Below, piece after piece: positions 1 to 5,186 of a DNA stretch of 5,186 nt; the first letter of the stretch is position 1; each line of letters opens with the position of its first letter. The stretch is from Pirellulaceae bacterium (GTDB lineage Bacteria > Planctomycetota > Planctomycetia > Pirellulales > Pirellulaceae). The stretch lies in NCBI GenBank assembly GCA_020846515.1, contig JADLDX010001072.1, forward strand, positions 1-5,186, in the 5' to 3' direction. The translations under genes were made by a program, and so were the position numbers. The notes beneath the pieces are model-generated. The model was not told where the DNA came from. It worked only from the letters and a program-made list of their open reading frames with translations, and ran no database searches.

Positions 1-62
1 ATGGCCGACTATTCGAAACGTCAGCCGAACGGCCAGTCAACTCACAACCCAACTCACTGCCC

Positions 63-66
63 AAGG
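63..66 (+). promoter_or_regulatory. Probable ribosome-binding site deciding the ATG at 75
   Basis: AAGG lies 8 bases upstream of the ATG at 75, a normal Shine-Dalgarno spacing. The in-frame TTG at 69 would leave only 2 bases, so this site favours ATG 75. The match is short (four bases), and planctomycete genes often lack a clear Shine-Dalgarno sequence, so it is only moderate support. Confidence 0.45.
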
Positions 67-74
67 TCTTGTGT

Positions 75-3000
75 ATGATACGACACTTATTGCTCTACTC
101 CTTGTTGATACTCGCGGTAAGTTTCACGTTGGGATTGTCAACGGTCCGCGCCCAATCCTTAAACGCCGAACTCCAACAAGTTCCGCTGGCAGAGTTAGTT
201 CGGGAGGCGCGACAGACAGGTGATGCGGCACGGGGTGCTGTGGTCTTCTTTCAACCGCAAATGGCCTGCTCAAAATGCCATGTTGTCGAGAACAAGGATG
301 GGAATCTGCTCGGTCCAGACCTTACGAAACTAGACCGCACAACCACCGATGAAATGCTGGTAGAATCCGTGCTCTGGCCTTCGAGGAGCATTCGCAAAGG
401 ATTCGAAACGACCTCGATCCTCACTACGGACGGCCAAACGATCTCTGCGTTTTTGGTTCAGCAAGCCAAGGACAAAGTGGTCGTCCGCGATGTATCGCGA
501 CAAGGAGCCTTGGTGACCATCGCCCGTGACGACATCGAAGCCATCCGGGCAAATGAATTGTCGATCATGCCAGCAGGGCAGATCGACCAACTGAACAGTC
601 GCCAACAGTTTCTGGATTTGATGCGTTACCTGATGGAGATACGCGACGGTGGCGCGGCGCGGGCGCTGCAGCTACAGCCCGATGCCTCATTGTTAGTATT
701 CACCGTTCCCGAGTATGAGAAACATATCGATCACGCGGGCTTGATCGGCACGTGGAACCGCGAATCCAGGCGGCGTGGCCAGGCGATCTATCAGCGAGTG
801 TGTGCGAATTGCCACGGGACAAAGGATCAACCCGGCTCGCTGCCCACTTCCTTGCGATTCGCGCAGGGCAAGTTCAAGAACGGTAGCGATCCGCTCTCCA
901 TGTATCGGACACTGACCCACGGTTTTGGTCTCATGACTCCGCAAACCTGGATGGTCCCCTCTCAAAAGTATGATGTGATTCATTACATTCGTGAGACTTA
1001 CCTCAAGGCCGACAATCCATCCCAATATGTGGCCATCGACCAGGCGTATCTCGACCGACTGCCCAAGGGCGATACGTTCGGACCAGAACCGAGCAAAATA
1101 GAACCCTGGTCAGCCATGGACTACGGGCCCAGTCTCGCTCACACCTTTGAAGTGCCGGGTTCAAAACACAACTTTGCCTACAAAGGGATTGCCGTGCGGC
1201 TGGATCCCGGTGCCGGTGGCATCTCGCGCGGTCGCCACTGGATGCTCTTTGACACAGACACCTTGCGAGTTGCCGCCGGTTGGAATGCGGAGACCCCGAA
1301 ACCTACTGCGACCCTAGCGAACAGCGAAAACACCAAGGAGGCTGCTAACCCCAAGGACAAAGACATATCCAACGCTAAGGCCAACGGCAAGGCCAACAAA
1401 AAGGACAACGCCAAGGACAAGGTCAACGATCAGGCCGGCAATTTCATTGATTGGAAAGGTATTCAGTTTAATGGCGCGCATGGTGTTCATCCGCAGTTGG
1501 TTGGACAAGTTGACTTTACCAATTCGACCGGTCCGGGCTGGGCGGATCCTGCAACGGGACAGTTTACCGACGACCAACGCGTGTTGGGTCGTGACGGCAA
1601 ACGCTATGGTCCACTACCGCGTCAGTGGGGTCGATACAAAGGGCTGTATCATCACGGCCAGAATGTTATCTTCTCCTACTCCATTGGTTCAACAGATATT
1701 CTCGAGATGCCGCGACTACAGGCTCGCGCCGAATCGCAGCCGCCACGCTGGCTGCGCACCTTCAACATTGCCCCACGCGATCGAGATCTATGGTTACAAG
1801 TAGCCGATCAAACCGTTGATGATTTGGCGTCGTCGAGCCCGCGTCAGGCCGGAGTTGCACCGCGCACTATTGACGCACAATGGAAGGTCGTGGATGGCAA
1901 ACTACTCCTGCGTATTCCAGCCGGTCAACAGCCGCTGCGATTCACCATCTGGCAACTCGCCGATGTAGCCAACAATTATGGAAAGGCTGGATCTACAACA
2001 GTTGATAACTCGCAGCTCGATGGTCGGCCGATGAGTGAACCTGTCATCGAAGATGCTGACCTAGATCTGAGTGGGCTGACTAAGGGTGGTCCTCCGCGCT
2101 GGCCGCAGATGCTGACTACACAAGCAAACAACGGTGCCGATAGCGGTCCGTTTGCGGTGGATGTGTTGACGGCACCCGAATCCAATCCCTGGTTAGCGCA
2201 ACTTCGATTCACAGGACTGGATTTTTTTGATGATGGGCGGATCGCGGTCTGCTCATGGGACGGCGACGTGTGGATCGTCACTCCGTCTACATCGCCCGCG
2301 GACACGTCGCTGCGCTGGCAACGCATTGCCACTGGCCTATTTCAGCCATTGGGATTGAAGATCATCGCTGGCAAGATTCATTTGACCTGTCGCGATCAAC
2401 TAGCAGTGTTGCATGACTTGAATGCAGATGGCGAAATCGACTTCTATGAGTGCTTGAACAACGACCATCAGGTCACCGAGCACTTTCACGAATTCGCCAT
2501 GGGGCTGCAAACGGATGCAGCAGGTAATTTCTACTACGCCAAATCTGGTTGTCATGGCAAAGCGGCTGTCGTGCCGCATCACGGCACATTGCTGCGGGTC
2601 AGTCCGGATGGCACCAGCACGACCATCTTGGCCAACGGATTTCGAGCGGCCAATGGGGTCTGCCTGAATCCGGATGGCACCTTTTTTGTTACGGATCAAG
2701 AAGGTTTTTGGAATCCCAAGAACCGCATCAACTGGGTGACTGTATCGAAGTCTGCTCAGCCCAATTTTTACGGGAACATGCTTGGCTACCATGATGTGAC
2801 AGACTCTTCTGATTCCGCCATGGTCCCGCCATTGTGTTGGATCACGAACGAATTTGATCGGTCGCCGGCTGAACTATTATGGGTCGACAGTGATCGCTGG
2901 GGTCCGCTAAAGGGTTCGCTGTTGAATCTGTCGTATGGTTACGGCAAAGTGTTTCTTGTCCCGCACGAGCAGGTGCAAGGTAAAATGCAAGGCGGCATGA

Positions 3001-3482
3001 TCCAGTTACCGATACCGACGTTCCCCACCGGTGTGATGCGTGGCCGCTTTCACCCGACCGATGGCCAGCTTTACCTGTGTGGTATGTTCGCTTGGGCGGG
3101 CAATGCCACTCATCCTGGCGCGCTGTATCGCCTGCGGGCGACAGGGCAACCCAGCTACCTGCCCATTCAACTGCAAGCCCAAAAATCGGGGTTGAAGCTG
3201 ACCTTTACCGAACCCATCGATCCCGCATCGCTCGACGGGCAGATGATCAGTGTGAAAACATGGTCGCTCAAACGGACGGCCAATTACGGCTCGAAGCATT
3301 TCGATGAACGGTACTTGAACGTACGAAGTGCATCACTGTCCAAGGACGGTAAAACTGTCACGCTAGACGTGGCAGACCTTCAACCGACCTGGTGCATGGA
3401 AATAAAATATGCCTTCCGTTCTTCGGCTGGCACTCCGGTGCAAGGCACCCTGCACAACACGATTCACGAACTGGCTGACTAG
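75..3482 (+). CDS. Secreted diheme cytochrome c / DUF6797-like / sugar-dehydrogenase-like propeller fusion protein
   Basis: Residue numbers count from ATG 75 (about 1135 aa). Residues 1-26 are a Sec signal peptide: Arg3, a Leu-rich core, and likely cleavage after VRA. A first heme domain follows, with CSKCH at 65-69, a GPDLT segment, and an S-x-MP motif whose Met165 is the likely axial ligand. This matches the Pirellula/Verrucomicrobium-type heme-binding domain (TIGR02603). A second cytochrome c has CANCHG at 243-248, with Met287 or Met293 as candidate ligand. Residues about 346-598 resemble DUF6797 (HGVHPQLVG, GPGWADP, YGPLPRQW, KGLYHHG), interrupted by a Lys/Asn-rich insert at about 407-454. 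Residues about 698-1023 resemble the beta-propeller of PVC sugar dehydrogenases (NGVCLNPDG, NRINWV, NFYGN) and include an EF-hand-like loop at 781-792. The C-terminal 105 residues look like a small beta domain. Inferred role: periplasmic or surface oxidation of a sugar or alcohol, with electrons passed to its own hemes. Substrate and cofactor are unknown. The frame is open upstream to position 3, but the signal peptide fixes the start near 75. Confidence 0.93.
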   Translation: MIRHLLLYSLLILAVSFTLGLSTVRAQSLNAELQQVPLAELVREARQTGDAARGAVVFFQPQMACSKCHVVENKDGNLLGPDLTKLDRTTTDEMLVESVLWPSRSIRKGFETTSILTTDGQTISAFLVQQAKDKVVVRDVSRQGALVTIARDDIEAIRANELSIMPAGQIDQLNSRQQFLDLMRYLMEIRDGGAARALQLQPDASLLVFTVPEYEKHIDHAGLIGTWNRESRRRGQAIYQRVCANCHGTKDQPGSLPTSLRFAQGKFKNGSDPLSMYRTLTHGFGLMTPQTWMVPSQKYDVIHYIRETYLKADNPSQYVAIDQAYLDRLPKGDTFGPEPSKIEPWSAMDYGPSLAHTFEVPGSKHNFAYKGIAVRLDPGAGGISRGRHWMLFDTDTLRVAAGWNAETPKPTATLANSENTKEAANPKDKDISNAKANGKANKKDNAKDKVNDQAGNFIDWKGIQFNGAHGVHPQLVGQVDFTNSTGPGWADPATGQFTDDQRVLGRDGKRYGPLPRQWGRYKGLYHHGQNVIFSYSIGSTDILEMPRLQARAESQPPRWLRTFNIAPRDRDLWLQVADQTVDDLASSSPRQAGVAPRTIDAQWKVVDGKLLLRIPAGQQPLRFTIWQLADVANNYGKAGSTTVDNSQLDGRPMSEPVIEDADLDLSGLTKGGPPRWPQMLTTQANNGADSGPFAVDVLTAPESNPWLAQLRFTGLDFFDDGRIAVCSWDGDVWIVTPSTSPADTSLRWQRIATGLFQPLGLKIIAGKIHLTCRDQLAVLHDLNADGEIDFYECLNNDHQVTEHFHEFAMGLQTDAAGNFYYAKSGCHGKAAVVPHHGTLLRVSPDGTSTTILANGFRAANGVCLNPDGTFFVTDQEGFWNPKNRINWVTVSKSAQPNFYGNMLGYHDVTDSSDSAMVPPLCWITNEFDRSPAELLWVDSDRWGPLKGSLLNLSYGYGKVFLVPHEQVQGKMQGGMIQLPIPTFPTGVMRGRFHPTDGQLYLCGMFAWAGNATHPGALYRLRATGQPSYLPIQLQAQKSGLKLTFTEPIDPASLDGQMISVKTWSLKRTANYGSKHFDERYLNVRSASLSKDGKTVTLDVADLQPTWCMEIKYAFRSSAGTPVQGTLHNTIHELAD
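1293..1436 (+). repeat. Low-complexity Lys/Asn/Ala/Asp linker inside the DUF6797-like region
   Basis: About 48 codons (residues 407-454 of the large protein) use almost only Lys, Asn, Ala, Asp, Glu, Pro and Thr, with a recurring K-A-N / K-D-N pattern. The DNA contains imperfect short repeats; CCAAGGACAA occurs exactly at 1351-1360 and 1411-1420. The reading frame is kept. The segment splits two conserved-looking blocks (the part ending VAAGWNAE and the part starting FIDWKGI), so it is probably a disordered surface loop that grew by slippage or small duplications, not a folded domain. Confidence 0.75.
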
Positions 3483-3540
3483 TTGGCCAGCGCCATTTAC
3501 CAGGATAGGCATGTCGTATTTTGTCTTGTCAGCGATTTTA

Positions 3541-3565
3541 GGTAGCCACCGCCGCCAAGCGTGGA
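3541..3565 (-). repeat. Degenerate inverted copy of the 29-bp palindromic unit
   Basis: Read on the - strand, this segment matches the conserved core of the tandem units at 3583-3698 with a few changes and one missing base. GTAGCCACC at 3542-3550 is the exact reverse complement of GGTGGCTAC at 3686-3694 in the last unit. The two copies therefore bracket an interval of about 153 bp with 9-bp inverted ends. The internal stem of this copy is damaged. Confidence 0.7.
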
Positions 3566-3582
3566 TTTCGCCTCCAGCCGAG

Positions 3583-3698
3583 TCCACCGTCTGGCGACGG
3601 TGGCTACCCGATCCACCGTCTGGCGACAGTGGCTACCCGGTCCACCGTCTGGCGACAGTGGCTACCCAGTCCACCGTCTGGCGACGGTGGCTACGAGG
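3583..3698. repeat. Four tandem 29-bp palindromic repeats (REP-like array)
   Basis: The units are 3583-3611, 3612-3640, 3641-3669 and 3670-3698, with an exact period of 29. Each begins TCCACCGTCTGGCGAC, continues G/A-GTGGCTAC, and ends in 4 variable bases. Each unit contains an 8-bp stem, CCACCGTC and GACGGTGG, around a TGGC loop. Units 1 and 4 are perfect; units 2 and 3 carry one change (GACAGTGG). The period is not a multiple of 3, and no plausible protein is encoded across it. There are no unique spacers, so it is not a CRISPR. Similar GTAGCCACC-type words are, as I recall, common between genes in Rhodopirellula-like genomes; copy number elsewhere cannot be judged here. The array lies between two co-directional genes and could affect mRNA 3' ends. 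Confidence 0.92.
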
Positions 3699-3758
3699 TT
3701 TGAAGATACATCCGTTAGCTTTACTCCGACGAACAAACATTTTTAGGCGTGACCGAAG

Positions 3759-4958
3759 ATGACGTACTGCAAACTTGTTCTGGCCTCACTGCTCTGGTTT
3801 GTGCCCGCCGTGGCGAATGCCCAGCCTCTGCGAGTTTTTATTTTGGCTGGCCAATCGAATATGCAAGGCCATGCTCACGTCCGCACGCTGGAACATGTGG
3901 GCATGGATCCAGCGACCAAGCCGCTGCTGGATGAGATTCTCAATGCCGACGGTACACCCCGAGTGCTCGAGCGCGTGTGGATCTCGTCCATCGGTTGTGC
4001 TGAAGCCGAACAAACAGGCAGACTCACGACCGGTTTTGGCGCGAGCCAGAATGGTCCCAAGATTGGACCTGAGTTCACCTTTGGGATCACCATGCAAAAG
4101 TTCGTGGATGGTCCCATCTTGTTGATCAAGACCTCGTGGGGTGGTAAGAGTTTGAACACTGACTTCCGTCCACCCAGTGCTGGCGCCTATGAATTCAATG
4201 AAACCCAGTTGGCCACTTTTCAAAAGCAAGGCAAAGATTTGTCGGTCATCAAAGCCGAGAAGGAACGAGCCACGGGTGCCAACTATCGGCTGATGATGGA
4301 ACATGTCAAACATGTGCTGGCCGATATTAAACGTGTAGTGCCCACTTACGACACCGCGCAAGGCTACGAACTGGCGGGGTTTGTGTGGTTCCAAGGTTGG
4401 AATGACATGGTGGACGCTAGTACCTATCCCAAACGCGACCAACCAGGTGGTTACGATGCCTACAGCCAGGTGATGGCTCATTTCATCCGCGATGTGCGCA
4501 AAGATTTAAACGCACCCAAGCTACCCTTCGTCATTGGTGTGCTGGGAGTTGGCGGTCCGGTGGCCGAGTATGGTCCTGATCAACTGCGTTATCGATCGAT
4601 CCATCAAAACTTCCGCCTGGCGATGGCTGCGCCGGCTGAGTTACCGGAATTCAAAGAAAATGTAGCAACCGTGTGGACGGAGAAGTATTGGGATCGCGAG
4701 TTGACCGCCGCCAAGACTAAGGAGAACACGATTAAGCAAGAGGCAAAGAAGCTCGCTGCAGAAAGCAAGATGAAGCCTGCCGAGGAACGGGCGTTGCAAG
4801 AAAAGATGCGTCTGGCAGGACTGACCGAGCGCGAGCGTCTGGTGTTGGAAAAAGGCATCTCAAACTTAGAGTTCCACTATTTGGGTTCAGCCAAGATTCT
4901 CGGAGGCATCGGTAAAGGCCTGGCGGCAGCCACAGCTGCCCTCAATAACTACAAGTAA
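3759..4958 (+). CDS. Secreted sialate O-acetylesterase-like (SASA / CE6-type) hydrolase
   Basis: A 399-residue protein with a Sec signal peptide (residues 1-21, ending VANA; no lipobox). The mature protein opens directly into the esterase fold: FILAGQSNMQGH places the nucleophile at Ser33. Other family blocks are GPEFTFG (103-109), KTSWGGKSL (124-132, oxyanion-hole region), FVWFQGWNDM (208-217), and FHYLGSAKI (372-380) with probable catalytic His373. The DxxH carboxylate usual in CE6 enzymes is not evident: position 370 is Leu, although Glu371 is nearby. A highly charged, helix-rich insert (about 313-365) lies just before the His block. The family removes O-acetyl groups from sialic acids, xylan or other glycans, and polysaccharide deacetylation outside the cytoplasm is the best guess here. 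The Shine-Dalgarno is weak: AGG at 3745-3747 is 11 bases upstream. The gene is co-directional with the heme protein but separated by 276 bases containing the hairpin array. Confidence 0.92.
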   Translation: MTYCKLVLASLLWFVPAVANAQPLRVFILAGQSNMQGHAHVRTLEHVGMDPATKPLLDEILNADGTPRVLERVWISSIGCAEAEQTGRLTTGFGASQNGPKIGPEFTFGITMQKFVDGPILLIKTSWGGKSLNTDFRPPSAGAYEFNETQLATFQKQGKDLSVIKAEKERATGANYRLMMEHVKHVLADIKRVVPTYDTAQGYELAGFVWFQGWNDMVDASTYPKRDQPGGYDAYSQVMAHFIRDVRKDLNAPKLPFVIGVLGVGGPVAEYGPDQLRYRSIHQNFRLAMAAPAELPEFKENVATVWTEKYWDRELTAAKTKENTIKQEAKKLAAESKMKPAEERALQEKMRLAGLTERERLVLEKGISNLEFHYLGSAKILGGIGKGLAAATAALNNYK

Positions 4959-4971
4959 CCTTGGTTAGCAC

Positions 4972-4986
4972 GGGAGGCACCCTCCC
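4972..4986. repeat. Small hairpin after the esterase stop codon
   Basis: GGGAGG (4972-4977) and CCTCCC (4981-4986) form a perfect 6-bp stem around a CAC loop, 13 bases after the stop codon. No T-run follows, so it is not an obvious intrinsic terminator. Its right arm is also part of the outer inverted repeat of the larger element at 4977-5138, so the two pairings exclude each other. Confidence 0.55.
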
Positions 4987-5008
4987 CGGCTGAGCTGACG
5001 CCAGCCGA

Positions 5009-5035
5009 CCCTCCCGCTGCTACGCAGCAGGAGGG
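5009..5035. repeat. Local hairpin 1 of the 3' element
   Basis: CCCTCC (5009-5014) pairs with GGAGGG (5030-5035), and GCTGC (5016-5020) with GCAGC (5024-5028), leaving a 3-base loop. The only flaw is C5015 opposite A5029, which becomes a T-G (U-G in RNA) pair on the - strand. Its right arm is also the left arm of the central hairpin, so only one of the two can form. Confidence 0.65.
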
Positions 5036-5072
5036 TTAGTTCCCTGCTGCGCAGCAGCCGAACTAACCCTCC
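5030..5072. repeat. Long central hairpin of the 3' element
   Basis: GGAGGGTTAGTTC (5030-5042) is the exact reverse complement of GAACTAACCCTCC (5060-5072), a 13-bp stem. Inside it, after a small 1x2 internal loop, is the perfect 14-base palindrome CTGCTGCGCAGCAG (5044-5057). It is the strongest single fold in the window by stem length and could extrude as a cruciform in DNA or form a very stable RNA hairpin. Confidence 0.8.
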
Positions 5073-5092
5073 CAGCGCAGCGCCCGGGAGGG
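5067..5092. repeat. Local hairpin 3 of the 3' element
   Basis: CCCTCCC (5067-5073) pairs with GGGAGGG (5086-5092) around a 12-base GC-rich loop. The left arm overlaps the right arm of the central hairpin, and the right arm overlaps the 11-bp middle inverted repeat, so this fold competes with both. Confidence 0.55.
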
Positions 5093-5093
5093 T

Positions 5094-5128
5094 CGAAAAA
5101 ACAGACGCTACTGCAGTCTGTTTTTTCG
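5094..5128. terminator. Bidirectional intrinsic terminator
   Basis: CGAAAAAACAGAC (5094-5106) is the exact reverse complement of GTCTGTTTTTTCG (5116-5128), with a 9-base loop. Read on either strand this gives an A-tract, a hairpin and then six Ts, the form of an intrinsic terminator working in both directions. The core stem ACAGAC/GTCTGT is short and not very GC-rich, so efficiency may be moderate. It lies 135 bases after the esterase stop codon and would end that transcript. It could also end one arriving on the - strand from a gene beyond the window. Confidence 0.75.
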
Positions 5129-5138
5129 GGGAGGGTGC

Positions 5139-5186
5139 GTGCGCCGCACAGAAGAGTCAGCAGCGAAGTGCTTCAGGCTTGGGTTA
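5139..5186. other. Right-edge sequence without a recognised feature
   Basis: The last 48 bases after the palindromic element show no convincing start codon with a ribosome-binding site, no RNA gene and no repeat of the two families above. Any flanking gene lies beyond the window. Confidence 0.4.

Larger units (their letters stand above)
4977..5138. repeat. 162-bp nested inverted-repeat element (MITE/REPIN-like or structured RNA)
   Basis: The ends are a perfect 12-bp inverted repeat: GCACCCTCCCCG at 4977-4988 and CGGGGAGGGTGC at 5127-5138. Inside it, CGACCCTCCCG at 5006-5016 pairs with CGGGAGGGTCG at 5085-5095 (11 bp). Within that is a long central hairpin at 5030-5072, and beside it a terminator-like hairpin at 5094-5128. 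The core word ACCCTCC/GGAGGGT recurs in both orientations. No transposase and no clear target-site duplication are visible. It could be a small non-autonomous mobile element, a REPIN-type palindrome, or a transcribed structured RNA. Confidence 0.7.

Noticed and set aside
69..74. TTG at 69 as the start of the large protein
   Set aside because: AAGG at 63-66 would be only 2 bases away, while ATG at 75 has good spacing and begins a clean signal peptide.
1178..1426. Leu/Ala/Ser-rich hydrophobic frame on the - strand that resembles a membrane protein
   Set aside because: It is the complement of the Lys/Asn-rich linker and its surroundings; the AAG/AAC-rich coding strand produces Leu/Val codons antisense. 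The + strand gene explains the region fully.
3583..3698. Possible CRISPR array
   Set aside because: The 29-bp period is almost all repeat, with only about 4 variable bases between cores. There are no unique spacers of 25-40 bp and no cas genes.
3409..3762. Open frames with repetitive HRLATVAT / STVWRRWLP-like peptides across the gap
   Set aside because: They arise from reading the 29-bp DNA repeat in different frames, overlap the end of the heme protein, and have no plausible start context or protein features.
3786..4481. A 231-codon open frame on the - strand
   Set aside because: It lies wholly antisense to the esterase, whose GQSNM, WGG and QGWND motifs are clear. The antisense peptide shows no recognisable motif.
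4977..5138. Insertion sequence with transposase
   Set aside because: The element is too short to encode a transposase and no target-site duplication is visible. At most it is a non-autonomous miniature element.
4959..5186. tRNA or other standard RNA gene in the downstream hairpins
   Set aside because: The stems do not fit a tRNA cloverleaf (no T-loop GTTCRA word or 7-bp acceptor layout), and no known ncRNA motif is recognisable.

Overview
The window looks like chromosomal DNA from a planctomycete (Pirellulaceae/Rhodopirellula-like) or a close PVC relative. The basis is protein content and repeat style: a very large exported protein that joins a Pirellula-type CxxCH heme domain, a second cytochrome c, a DUF6797-like region and a sugar-dehydrogenase-like propeller; an exported SASA-type esterase; and intergenic DNA packed with short GC-rich palindromes. 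No rRNA, marker gene or known species sequence is present, so the taxon is an inference from family distribution.

Layout. Positions 1-74 are a leader with no supported gene, and end in a plausible ribosome-binding site (AAGG, 63-66). Positions 75-3482 (+) encode a secreted diheme protein of about 1135 residues. Positions 3483-3758 are a 276-base gap holding four tandem 29-bp palindromic units (3583-3698) and a decayed inverted copy (3541-3565). Positions 3759-4958 (+) encode a secreted 399-residue sialate-O-acetylesterase-like (SASA/CE6-type) hydrolase. Positions 4959-5186 hold no gene. Most of that stretch (4977-5138) is a nested palindrome, which includes a symmetric A-tract/T-tract hairpin that should work as a bidirectional terminator.

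Both proteins carry clear Sec signal peptides, so both should act outside the cytoplasm. A reasonable inference is that they take part in breakdown of a complex, probably acetylated, polysaccharide: the esterase removes ester groups, and the heme/propeller protein oxidises a sugar or related alcohol and passes electrons to its own c-type hemes. The sequence does not identify the substrate. The genes are co-directional but separated by a hairpin array, so co-transcription is uncertain.

The part least explained by ordinary annotation is the non-coding DNA. Two unrelated palindromic repeat systems sit immediately after the two genes. In both, the imperfect stem positions are C-A mismatches on the + strand and become G-U pairs if the - strand is transcribed. 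The downstream element has an outer 12-bp inverted repeat, a middle 11-bp one, an inner 13+7-bp hairpin and a terminator arm. It can fold as a three-way junction, or into alternative local hairpins that share arms.
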